This document shows positions 12,841-24,093 of a stretch of DNA of 64,000 bases, piece by piece. Below the pieces are notes generated by a model. It was given only the letters and a program-made list of their open reading frames with translations. It ran no database searches and was not told where the DNA came from. The position numbers and the translations under genes are program-made. This DNA comes from Piper betle (taxonomy: Eukaryota; Streptophyta; Magnoliopsida; Piperales; Piperaceae): positions 1 through 64,000 of the forward strand of contig JAURVB010011080.1 in NCBI GenBank assembly GCA_033002965.1, written 5' to 3'. Every line of letters starts with the position of its first letter. Positions within the stretch are counted from its first letter, which is position 1.

Positions 12841-13119
12841 ACTCTCAAAACATAAAAATATTAGATTATGGCATGATAAATTGCTCTATTTTAAGCACCA
12901 AATTGTAGCTAATATTTTTTTTAGTAATTCATAATCAAGGTGGGGCTTTATTTTTTTAAAAAAATCGTTTAAGGTTAAGGTGGTACAAATTTTCTACCAT
13001 GGCAAGTGTAAGAGTACGATCTTATGCCCTTTTTTTCAGCCTAATATTTTTTATATATTATATATAATATGTATGTGGGCCCAACCATGGAACTGTCGGG
13101 ACTTAGGACCTAAAAAAAT

Positions 13120-13252
13120 TATGACGTCATATTAACTCCACAATCGACCGTACTGGATGAGACCGTAATTTTGTCACGTGATCGGTTCAAATGTGCCCAT
13201 CGGCAGCGTTCCGTCGGCGTGTCTGTACGCTGTCGTTCAGTAGCCCACGTGA
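13120..13252. promoter_or_regulatory. Cluster of ACGT-core elements
   Basis: Within about 130 bp of locally GC-richer DNA there are a perfect TGACGTCA palindrome (13122-13129) and two CACGTG G-boxes (13175-13180, 13246-13251). These are classical sites for plant bZIP and bHLH factors, including ABA-responsive ones. The nearest downstream gene is the broken DUF1685 copy 1.3 kb away, so any function is unproven. Confidence 0.35.
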
Positions 13253-13289
13253 TGTGTACTCTATTTCCTTTGTCAACGAAACTACTTTT

Positions 13290-13760
13290 AAATTTGTCAC
13301 GTATTTTTTAATTATTTTATAATATTTTTTTTAATTTTATTAATCAATACTTTATATTTTTATTATAATTAAATTTATTTCGAATTTTTAAATTTTTTTT
13401 TATAATTAAGATTTATTTTATCACGTATACTACTATGTGTTATCAAATTATTATACAACATTACTCTATTTTTTATCAGTAATTTTTTTATTTTAATTAA
13501 GATTTGTTTCTAATATTTTAATACTTTTATATTATAATTAGATTTATTTTACCATGTATCATCTAATTATTTTACAATATTATTATTTTATTTTTTATTA
13601 GTAAAAATATTATTTTTTATTCTAATTAAAATTTGTTTTGAATCTTAAAATAGTTTTCTATTATAATTAGAATTTCTTTTGCTTTCTATTATAATTAGGA
13701 CTTATTTCAAATCTTTTAATAGTGTATCATGTATGTTAACAACTAATTTTTTAATATAAA
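13290..13760. repeat. Degenerate AT-rich tandem repeat, period about 125-130 bp
   Basis: A unit with TTTTAT(C/T)AGTAA, then TTTTAATTAAGATTTG, then TATTATAATTAGATTTATTT recurs about three to four times (near 13338, 13471 and 13594). The AT bias makes alignment by eye uncertain. Confidence 0.4.
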
Positions 13761-14566
13761 TGCTATACAAGCCCTATTTATTTTCCGAAAAATACTTATT
13801 TAGACTTGTAAAAGGCCACTCTTTATAGCAGCTTAAAAATACAATTTTGGATGGTGTAAAATGATGAAACCCCCTTTACTTAGAGAGTAATCCTAAATTT
13901 TGATTTCTGATCTGTTTTATACTTTCATTTTTAAATTTTATTCAATTTTACAAATTATATTTGTAAAAAATATTTTGATTTATTTATAATTCTTTGTTCT
14001 ATTTTTTCTTACTTAAATAAAACAAATAAAATTTCTTACTATTTTACATCAATATGATATTTTAAATCGAATTATAAGTAGTTGGTTGCAAAACTCAATT
14101 AGCATTAAGATGTGTATAAATAATAATATCTATTACGTGTTGAAATTTTAAAATTACCGTTGAAGACATTTAATGAGTGTTGAAATATCATTTGCTAATT
14201 GAGGATTCCAACATGTAAAGCTAAGGCCTTACAATAGATTATCTTTTGTGTTAATTGACAATAAAATTACTTTTAATTATGTTTCTAATATTTTCTTTTT
14301 TAACACGGTATATACAAAAATAAATAAATAAAATTTACATAAAATTCTCTACAATTAACATTTTTTTCATATAAGTATTTATTATATTTAATAAAAATTG
14401 TCAACAAAAGTTGATCAGAAACACCAAAGCCTTTTTTTTCCAAGCAAAAACCCTAAAACTTTGGTTGCTAATGCTGGCCTAATGGCCGAGAGCATATTTG
14501 ACATAAAAGGTGCCTACAAAACAGAACACAAAGCTACGTAACTATCGTCCAAATCGTCATCAACCC
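13761..14566. other. AT-rich intergenic DNA
   Basis: No gene recognised. A TTTTTTTTCC-rich stretch and CCCTAAAAC lie shortly before the DUF1685 pseudogene and may be remains of its promoter. Confidence 0.5.
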
Positions 14567-15211
14567 ATGGAAGAAGAACAAGTCCACCACCTCTTCCACC
14601 GCTACTGGTTCCGTCGCCTAGTCCTTCAACCAGACACCTCCCCTCCGCCGCCACCACCACCGGCGGTGGTAACCCCGCTGGAGAACCCCACCTTCCCATC
14701 CTCCGCTTCCACCATTGCCGCTCCAACTCCTCCTCCTCCTCCTCTCCTGTCTCCGTCCTCCACCTCCCCAAGCTCGACACCATCCTCTCCGGCGAAGAAT
14801 CAAACTCCTCCGACACCGAAACCTACCCCTCCAATCCTCCAAACCCATCCAAAGTCGAGAACTTACGAGTTTCCAAGAAGAAGAAGAACCAGAAGCGTAG
14901 CTAGAGCTTGTCGGAGCTGGAGTACGAGGAGCTTAGGGGCTTCATGGACCTCAGCTTCGTCTTCCCCAAGGATGATATCGATTCCGAGCTTGTCTCCATC
15001 CTCACCGGCTTTCAGAGGTGGGCGGGGAGAGACGGAGAAGTTGAGCCGAGAACTGACGCGGATGTTCCAAGACCGTATCTTTCTGAGTCATGGAGTACTG
15101 TTGACGGTGGGAAGGAAGACGGCGTGGAGAATTCCGGCCGCCGGAAATGGCGTCGACATGAAAGACCACCTCCGGTGTTGGGCTCATGCTGTGGCCTCCA
15201 CGGTTATTTGA
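14567..15211 (+). pseudogene. DUF1685 family gene, broken by two frame changes and a nonsense codon
   Basis: The start at 14567 gives EEEQVHHLFHRYWFRRL, matching the usual DUF1685 N-terminus (a short acidic helix ending in a WF motif). The family continues one frame over, with a Ser-rich linker, LPKLDTILSGEE (about 14764-14799) and a basic KKKKNQKR stretch. There TAG at 14902-14904 interrupts the text just before SLSELEYEELRGFMDLSFVF, the core of the domain; a Lys is usual at this place in relatives as I recall them. RPYLSESW follows. Near 15110 the frame changes back, giving WRIPAAGNGVDMKDHLRCW and AHAVASTVI up to TGA at 15209. DUF1685 proteins are plant-specific and of unknown function. Three separate lesions make this a pseudogene, unless the assembly is poor here. 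Confidence 0.85.
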
Positions 15212-18200
15212 TTACAAACTTCAAGTTTGGATCTTTCTGAGCGTTTTAGCTAGTTCGTGCTTTGAATTTGTGTGATACAAGATAAGTTTCTTTTTTACCG
15301 GATTTATTCAAAGATGAATCTGTTCAATTGCCACGAATTTTTTTGCAGCTAGATCAGAATGTTGATTTCTGCTGTCATGTAAATTTTTTCTGTCAGTCTT
15401 GATAAATGGAAGGTGATGATTTGAGCTCGTAATTGTGATTCTTGGCATGCAAAGGGAACTGAGTATTATTTGGGTGATTGATACACTATACCTGTTTGAG
15501 TTCAGTTGTCTCTAATTTGCATGCGCTGGCCTTTTTTTTATGAACTCGCTTACAATGAGCTTCATGCTTTATATTTTATTTAAGATAGTTGCTTGTATTG
15601 ATTAGTATAGTAATGGATTTGTCTATGATTATTATGCCTAAAACTAGTCATGCCACCTAAAAGAAAGCGATAATGGACATCATCATACGCCTTCACGATG
15701 CTATTGCCTTCATTTTTTTAAGCTTGGGCGTTGCTTCTGAGTTCTGATAGTAATGATAGTAGAAGGGAAGGAGGTGTCTTTGACCTTTGATGCATTTGGA
15801 AACAAGGAAAAAGATAATTGAGGAGTGTCCATGACCTTATTTTTTGCGAATTCGTGCATGCATAAAAGCCGCACTGGAATCAAAGACTTTACTCGTTACC
15901 TGATTTATGTAGATTTGTAGAACCATGCAATTATCAAAGGAACGAAGCTCTTTTTTTCCAAGCAACAATATTAAGATTCACTCCAACAAAACAAGGAAGA
16001 GAAAACGGAGACTTGCGAATGAGCAGAATAAATAAAAGCTTAAGAGCAGCTGATTTCGCCAAGCAGTTGGGTAAAAATTTATTGTCTATGGAATCAGATA
16101 TATAAGACGATATATTTGTGATTGATACAAACTAGTCCTATGGTAGAAGAGAAAAGGGCATTGCAAAAGAATCGCTCTGAATTGCTTATGAGCCAAAAAT
16201 TTGCTGTAAATTTGCACTTTGTCCAAAATAGAGCAGGTGAAAATGAAGCTCTAAGGTAAAAAAGGTACACAGACTCGACTTGTAAATGGCAAAACGTTGT
16301 AACAATTTGATATATAGTCTAAAACTGCAGACACAATGATATACATCAAATGTATGTCTTCATTACCTGTGAGTTGTGAGTGCGTCATTTGGCCAGACAA
16401 GAGTATTAGTTATACATGGAATTAGGCAAGTACTCTTTTCATTAATTATATTAATTACTAGTTATGAAGCTCCAATCAATGCATGTATGATCAATACAAA
16501 CTGTCCGAAATTCTTGTAAGAGAAGCTCTTCTATCAATGAGAAAACTCTCCCCAATTGCTTGTCTTAGACTCCAACTTGATAAAAAAAAGTATGTGCAAG
16601 TATTTTAGATCTCTCTAATTTTGAGTGTTCAGACACCGGATCACCAATCCCTTCGAACACCCGCCATTCCACACCCCATTTGGAATAGGACTAACAACGT
16701 GTAGCATGAGCAGTTAAGAACTACAGAGGAAGACAAAGAAATGGTGATAATTGCCTTATACCATCTTTGATAGTAAGGCATTAGCTGAGACAATTGAGAC
16801 AAAATAGTCTGATTAAAACCCACTATGCAAATGATAACTGCATGCCGCTTCTTTTAACATTATATGCAACAAAGCAACCAATTTGACGATATCTAGGCGT
16901 ACTTACTTTTTCATATAGCTCTATGTAGGTTGTGTAAGTCGGGCATCGTTTTTAATTTTTGCTTTTAGGAAACAAAATCCTAATTTTGATGTCCTCGACA
17001 TCATTTTTAATATGAGGTGGAAGAAGAAAAGGAGGAGGAAACAAACTAATCATCTTAGAAGAAAATTGCAACAGTACATTTGTAATATTTTGTCTGTGAA
17101 TCCATACATTACATGATAACTGATGTTTATTCTTGTGATATATATGTTTATGACATATTCTAAAACCATAAGCTTAATCTTCCGACTGGCCGGTATAGGA
17201 GTCTACTTGATGAATTCACTTCTAACATTATATCCATCGCCGAAAAGCAGATTGAACTTGAATAATTAACTATTATAAATTTCACATTTTAATAAATAAA
17301 ATTATTGACAAGCCACGCTCAACGTGTCCGCTGTCGGCTAAATCGGTTAGGATACTCAGCTCTCAACCAGAACTGATTAGGAAAGAAAATTATGGGGGTT
17401 TGCTTTGTGCTATTCTTTTCTATATAAATCAAAATTGGTTTCACAAGAAGATCAAGTGTCGGTTTTCAATAAAAATATTAGTCATAATTGATTAAAAAAG
17501 AAAATTATGTGTGGTTTGCAGAAAGCAAAATCTACTGATGAGTCAAAAACATGTTAATAATGCACCGTGGGAAAATTGCAAAGGTGGACCTTTTTTCTTT
17601 ATCGTGGAACATAATTAAAGAGGATACCAATGTTTAAAGTGAACCTGACCTTGTGAACCCCTCCCTACAGTGTGGTTAATGAGAAACATGATCTATTAAT
17701 TCTAAAAATCGAAAAGAAAAAACAATCAATTGCCAAATTTAAATATGAAAAGGGCTTCCAACCGTCAAAAATATGCTTAGTTTAATTTTTATACAGATTT
17801 TATGCTTTTTTTAGCTTACTACGCTAAGGAAGAGATTTGGTGTATCAAATGTTATAGCAAACTTTGTGTGTCAACTCTATCAATGGTCATAATTAACAAA
17901 ATTTATGGAATATAACCATAAACTATGATTATTTTTTAAATTCCACTAATTGAAAAAATTTAAACCAATAAAAACTTACTACATGTAGTTTGTTGTAGCA
18001 ACTGATACAACAAATCCTCTCCCAAATTCCATGTTTTCCCGGAATTGAACATGATAATAATTCCCTCCAGTTAGCTGGCTTGGCAGACCTCAATTTTCTT
18101 CTTATATTAATAAAAAACGAGTGATTCTACTAAAATAAAAAAAGTTGCAATTACTAAGGTGCCTTGTTGACTAGCTAACCACCCAAAAAAGACGGATGAA

Positions 18201-18515
18201 GATCAATTGCCATATGGTTTCACGTTTTATGCTTAGGATCAATCCATATAAATTTTATAGTTTGCCAAAAAAATCAGATCAATGGACGGAGCTGTGCGTG
18301 CATTTATAAAGCTGCAAGTAATCTTCTCGTTCAATCAAATAACGTGAAAGAGCTGATAATCGAATGACCCAGCCGGATAACAGGTGTTTTTAAGTTTTTC
18401 TTCATAAACATACCAAGACAATCCAGTGCCATCAAACGCAAACAGATGTCCAGTTTGATCGAGCAAGAGCGCACAATCAAATTAAGCTAAACGATTCATT
18501 GATATATAAAAAGCA
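15212..18515. other. Intergenic DNA without a supported gene
   Basis: The proximal few hundred bases would be the 3' flank of the DUF1685 copy; the last hundreds are downstream of the pathogen-related gene. No coding domain, RNA gene or element end was recognised in either strand. Confidence 0.5.
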
Positions 18516-20716
18516 TCATTCCTTCTTGCTAAGCTGGAAAGGGCATGCCTTAGTTGAGGCCTGACCTTCTTGGTTGGGGTGATGGTCAGAATCCGAGAGG
18601 GGCTGCCCCTTGAGTAGACCTCCGAAGAGCTCAGCTGGGTCATAATATATCTCCACTTCTTCCACCCTTAGAGCTTCATCAACCTAGATAAACAACACAA
18701 GTTCTATCGTTACATATCATGCTAAATCAAATCACGCTAACATTAATTTAGCAAGATGAGAGTAATTATCAAGCTACAAATCGCTGGTTAATTGTACAAC
18801 TTAACGTACATATGTAGCTCTTTCATATCATGTAGCCCCAATAGAAACGAGATTAAAAAAAGATGGGAATCCCCATATATAAAATTAATGCTCTTTCATA
18901 TCATGTAGCCCCAATAGAAACGAGATTAAAAAAAGATGGGAATCCCGATATATAAAATGTTTAGATCAACAACACCTTTACAATAATCTCCTTCTACTAA
19001 TAAACAACAGTGGACTTCTGAATATACAAGTTCAGTGCATGTGTCGTCCTACTACACGATAAGTACCAAATACAATAAATAATAATGCTGCAAATCACCA
19101 AACCACGCACGTCACAGATTATGAAAGAAACTCTCGTTAGTCATTCCATTTATTCATTATTGTAAATGTACGAATATAATTTTTTTAGAAAATATACTGT
19201 CACAAAATATTTAATTTGCATATTTTCATAATATTGTGATTTTAAATTATCAAGTAAAATTATATTAAACTTAAGGGCTATGAAAAAAATACGAGTACGA
19301 CAAATTTTTAATATCATAATGTTTGAATGAGATGCTCAAGATTTTTAATATATTTTTTTCATAAAAAAATCATGCACAAATCATCTTTAATTTGAATGAC
19401 TAATTAACCTACATGGGATGATTGACTGACTAACAACCTACCAATAAAGACCGAAATGAATGAGTTGGAGGGAGGTGAATAAGCATAAGAACCTTGAGAG
19501 TGGCAACTCCGGTGAACTCCACCTTGTCGCCGGTGGGGGCATGGCCCTTGAAGGGGCCTTCCATGTAACCCCAGTGCCGGAATTTGAAGGCAATCTCCGG
19601 TGGGCCGGAGTAGACTTTGACGACCTCCCATGCAAACCCACGAGGGAGGGCTGCTCTAAATACATCATGAGAAGACTCGAAGCTCTCCTCATCCGCTTTG
19701 TAGTATTTGAACTCCTCTGGTAGTGAGCTCTGCAACAAGGCGTTGTAGCTTCCCAATTTGAGAGTCTCTTCCCCTGACAGTCCTTCTCTACCTGCACCAC
19801 ACAAATCACCGTGAACGTGATGACCACCTTATGAAGTATGGAGTGCGTGATCGACCTGTCTTTTATATTAATATGATCCACACATTTCTATTTTCTAGAT
19901 AGTTTTTTTAATTCACTCTGGCGATACAGAGGCGAAAACAAACAAGTGACGAGATATCTTTCCTCATATAACATTTTTAAGAAGAATAAATCAGATAAAA
20001 TTTACAATCTTTATTATCGTACATATTTTATGATTATTAGATGTATCAAGAAATAATTGTTCATTGACAAATAACTTGAGTTCGAAGAAATCCAGTAATT
20101 TACTCCGAGACAGAAAGCAAGACATGGTGACCATGCAAGATTTGATTCTCGCGCTTGCAAACAAAAAAAGAGAGAGAGAAACAGAAAGATATATGATTCG
20201 GGTCCAACTCAATTCAAATATTTAGGGGAGAGAAACAGAGAGAGAGTCGGGAAGGAAAATGGAGTAAGATCAGGGAGTAAACCATTAACAAAAAACTTAA
20301 ACTTGTCAGGGTTGATGGTCTTGAAATCCTGCAGGCGTGTCTTGTGGGAAAGCTCCATCTCCCATGTCTTGATGGCGTTCTGCACAGTTTCTTCTAGAGA
20401 CCCTTTCGGCCATTCCTGCACTTGTCACACCACTCAACAAAAATCACCCAGAAAAAAACAATGACAGAGCAAACAAAGACAAAGAAGGAACTGCTTTTTT
20501 TTTTTGACGAACTACTTCTAATCTAGCTGTATGATAACTTTTGACATCTATGCATACCTTGGTTCTTCCCTCTTCAAAAACTTGATTGACAAGATCATAG
20601 GTAGGCGGGCCTCCATGCCTCCACTGAGTATCCTTTTCTCCTTCACCATACATAAAAGTTCTATACTTGTCTACAACAACATCGACATCACCAACTGAAA
20701 ATCCTTTCTGAGCCAT
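18516..20716 (-). CDS. Pathogen-related protein (SnoaL/NTF2-like fold), four exons, intact
   Basis: On the minus strand exons are 20716-20558, 20415-20283, 19791-19493 and 18683-18516, with GT/AG borders and compatible phases, giving 252 residues; the barley-type pathogen-related protein family has about 235. Family motifs occur in order: DKYRTFMYGEGEKDTQWRHG (residues 17-36), WPKGSLEETVQNAIKTWEME after the first intron, FRHWGYMEGPFKGHAPTG (168-185) and EIYYDPAELFGGLLKG (208-223). The last 30 residues are a variable polar tail. No signal peptide is visible, so a cytosolic protein is likely. The family is induced by pathogens in barley; its biochemical activity is unknown, though the fold is shared with SnoaL/NTF2-like ligand-binding proteins. 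The start at 20716 keeps the conserved region complete. No lesion was seen. Confidence 0.93.
18817..18957. repeat. 73-bp-period tandem duplication inside intron 3 of the pathogen-related gene
   Basis: A unit beginning GCTCTTTCATATCATGTAGC starts at 18817 and again at 18890, and the two copies are nearly identical for about 65 bp (one C/G difference near the end). The high identity points to a recent duplication. Confidence 0.85.
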
Positions 20717-20759
20717 TTTCTCTCAAATCTACCAAATGAATATAATTACCTCCAACATG

Positions 20760-20772
20760 AATATATATAAAA
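20760..20772 (-). promoter_or_regulatory. TATA box of the pathogen-related gene
   Basis: On the minus strand the text reads TTTTATATATATT, 44-56 bp upstream of the start codon at 20716. Transcription would begin near 20735, giving a leader of only about 20 nt. Placement is inferred from spacing. Confidence 0.45.
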
Positions 20773-20874
20773 GCAAGGAAGAGCATGTGATATAAATTTC
20801 TAATAGCGGTCACTTGATCTCTGTAGATAATAACGGACGGGAATAGTAGAACTTTTGGACAAGTGGTGGACAAC

Positions 20875-20945
20875 TGACGTGGACTGTCATATCTAAATAT
20901 CTAAATTGGATGCTTGCATTTAATAAGAGGAAGTTGACACTTGAC
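20875..20945 (-). promoter_or_regulatory. TGACG element and paired TTGAC (W-box core) motifs
   Basis: TGACGTGG lies at 20875-20882, and two TTGAC cores lie back to back at 20934-20938 and 20941-20945, 160-230 bp upstream of the pathogen-related start. TGA-type bZIP and WRKY factors bind such motifs in defence promoters. Short motifs occur by chance, so this is only suggestive. Confidence 0.35.
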
Positions 20946-21889
20946 ATATACATTGGAAAAGGGCGACCTCTTCTAATATACCCAGCTGTGGGTAGGGATG
21001 GTTGTATGTCGGATAAAATCTACTTGTCCTAATAGCTCACGGTTGAAATACTTCCATAATTCCCCAAGTCTTACAAAGAAAATCTTTTTAATTCATAAGA
21101 ATGCTAATATGGTTTTATCAGTAATTTTCTATTTCTCCTCAAAACTCCCCGTCAAGCTCAATTACATTTTTTGCTAAAACAAAAAAAACTCGATTGCAAA
21201 TGACCGTCGGACTGGGATGTATTAGGACCCAGGTAGAGATGCTTGTTGTATGTGGGCTGCGCAAAGTGTATGGAGATTGCTTCATAAAATACGATTTGGT
21301 TAAACTCGTGAGAAAACAAATAGTTTGGTTAAGAGTCTTAAATCAGGCCAGACACTCTGTTACATCAATATACAGGAAACTTGGAAGATAATGTTTCAAA
21401 CGACCCACTAGGTTTGCCCAATTCCGAGGATATTGAATGATCAGAACGCGATTGGTAATATATCCACGACCAATTCCAAAATGTTTATGGCATCATAGTC
21501 TACAAATGTAAACGGCATATTTTGAAGTCTACAAGTTGTAACAATGATTACCCTGAATCTGGAGTCTTTGCAATTATAAAATACATGCAAGCGCTCACTT
21601 GGAAATAAGACAAAATATTAAGTCCATATACCATCGTCTGAAGGGATAAATTAATGTATTCTAAAGACATACACATATCTATGTGACCTCAGCCAATTTG
21701 TTATTTGTAAAAAAAATGTCGTCTGGCACCAATTTCACATAATTTAAAAGCGAATATGTACTGAACTACACCCAACAATTTCAAACAATGAAATTCAACA
21801 AAACCAACTTTTTTCTGCATATATATTGTCGAGGTACGAGAAATTTCATGCTGCAATTGTCCACACCAAACTCAAATCAGCCAGTCAGA
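20946..21889. other. Intergenic DNA
   Basis: No gene recognised between the pathogen-related promoter and the 3' end of the RINGv copy; the part near 21890 may be the RINGv 3' untranslated region. Confidence 0.5.
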
Positions 21890-23789
21890 TCATACTCGGA
21901 AGAACCATGGATAAACAAAAGTTATCACCAGGCAAGCCATCAAGAAATTACAGAATGGGTGGCCACGCCAACAGCTTGTCTCCGAAGAGTTGTTGGCCCC
22001 AGTTATAGCATCCGCTGCCCTCCTCTCGTTCCATTCTTGAACAACTCCGCGCTCTAGCACACCAGTAACATTGACAGCTATCTTGCTGCATATTTCACAG
22101 AACCTGCACCAACATATACAAGTTGAGCTTTTACTGATATCTCCCACAAAGCCAGGCACGACAAACCAGCCGCAACAATTGATTGAAACAGAAGGCCTAC
22201 AATTTAGCATTGTTTCAACTAATTTTGAAGAGGCTTTTGGCAAAGACCTTTCTCCCTAAAAAGCAAAATTTATAACTAAAGCTTGATCACAGATTCACAA
22301 GAAACATTGGGTCCAAAAAAGGCTTCAAATTTAGGTTCTTTCCGTAAAGACTGCAAGCAGAGTTAAAGAAACTCCATCATACATATCAAACTAAGAAGAA
22401 ATACTAGCATACATATCAACAATGATGAAATTCTAAAACAAATTCTGGCAAAGAAAAGAGAAGAAGACATTATGCATAGCAGCATATTAATATACCTTCT
22501 GATAGCATTTATCTCTTGTCAGAAATAAAATCCTTATCAAACACATTAAAAAACGGTAGACATAAATTACATGATAGACAAAAACAAAAAAAGAGAAAAA
22601 ATATAATGTTGACATAAAAAGACCAGTTACTTCAACCTGCGAGTTGCATGAATATTTCTCTCCACACTAAAAACCATTACGCCATCTCAAGATCAGTACA
22701 ATCTTCAGCAAATTTTTCTGAAGAGAATGAATAATCTGACATAAGTACCACATCTTCAACAAAAATTTGGAAAGTGCTTGTGAAACATTAAAAAAATCAA
22801 GGATGTTAATAGCCATCTCTAACAAGCAGTCCAAAAATCTGTACACTCAATGGTGGAGGCTAAATTAACTGCAATGAAGCGAGTCCATAAAGTCGTGTGC
22901 AGGATTTAGGATTGAAAGAAGTGGGCTTCTTGCCTAACCGATTCTCCTCTCCAAAGGAGAACTTATGATGTATAGTGCAAGTTTTACAGTATTTTCTCAC
23001 AGATATGCAACGATCAAAACTTTATGTTTAATTCAAATCCTAGACGTATATTGGAATTAATAAAGTTCAACCATCTCCCCAGAACTACACTCCTAAGTTT
23101 GTTAATTTTTTGTGCTGAAATTCACCAAGTATGGCTACTAGTGCAGACAAAAGTTCACATACAGTTGAAATTAATACGCATACACACTCAAAACAGCCTG
23201 ATCAGCACAAAATGAGCTGACGTCAAGATGGACAAAGTTTAACTCTGCCATTCAGTAAACTATTTGGAGATTGACAACCACAATCCCATTACCCCAGAAA
23301 ATATGAACCTTTATTTTATCACTGATAAAACCTAATATCACAAAACATGAAATACCATGAAGTTTTAGGCTATGCATGAAAAAACTAAAAGGTATAGAAT
23401 TCCTCATTACGACCTAAGAAGAACAAAATATACCTATCAACCTTCAGTTTAAACCAGGCCCCGACACCCAATTCGACCTTACAGCCACAACCAAGTTGAA
23501 TCAGCTGATTCAGCTCTGTATCCCCCAATTCAAGGTCAGGCTCTAGATGACAAATCTGGCAAACCTTCTCCCCTTCCCACTTCTCACCACCCTTGCTAAC
23601 ACCCCCAACCATTAACAACACTAGCCTCTTGCAAAGCATCAAACCCATCTACCTTGCCCACAACAACTGCCAGCCTGGTCTCCACTGCCTCCACAACCTC
23701 GCTCACCCTCGAAACCTCTACCTTACCAACCTCACCATTTGACAAATTCTCACCGCCTTCAATTTTTGAAGAAGGGCCTCCTCAGACAT
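21890..23789 (-). pseudogene. RING-CH (RINGv) zinc-finger membrane protein gene, decayed
   Basis: Exon 1 is 23789-23434 and exon 2 is 22103-21890 (GT/AG borders, intron about 1.3 kb). The start at 23789 reads MSEEALLQKL; the frame then changes near an A5 run (about 23770) to a Val/Glu-rich stretch, and again near a G5 run (about 23610) to the finger: EKVCQICHLEP, then IQLGCGCKVELGVGAWFKLK. Exon 2 gives FCEICSKIAVNVTGV, EEWN-like QEWNERRA, and one membrane segment CNFLMACLVITFVYPWFF before TGA. RINGv fingers use C4HC3 ligands and act as membrane ubiquitin ligases. Here the usual His-x2-Cys between GV and AWFKLK is absent in frame. Two frame changes plus lost ligands argue for a pseudogene. A shorter frame from ATG 23648 is open through both exons (142 residues). 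Confidence 0.85.
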
Positions 23790-24093
23790 TTTAGAAACGG
23801 CTAAATTTGATTAATTTCCGCTCGTCTCTCTCTCACAACCTCCCTCAACACCCATTCCGATTGATTTCACAACATGTTCCGAATTGCATTAAAAAAAACA
23901 AATCTTTAGAACAAAAACGTCGCAAAGTTTCCAACTTTATCGTCACAAATGGCAAGTTCTATGAATTGAGCTGAGATTTCAAACCTTTCCAACCTTCGCA
24001 TTTGGACACAAATGCCAACCGCCTACGATGAATCCTTTTCAGGTTTTACTTTTTAATCCTTCTTATATTTGGAAGAATGTTTTGTGGGCAACA

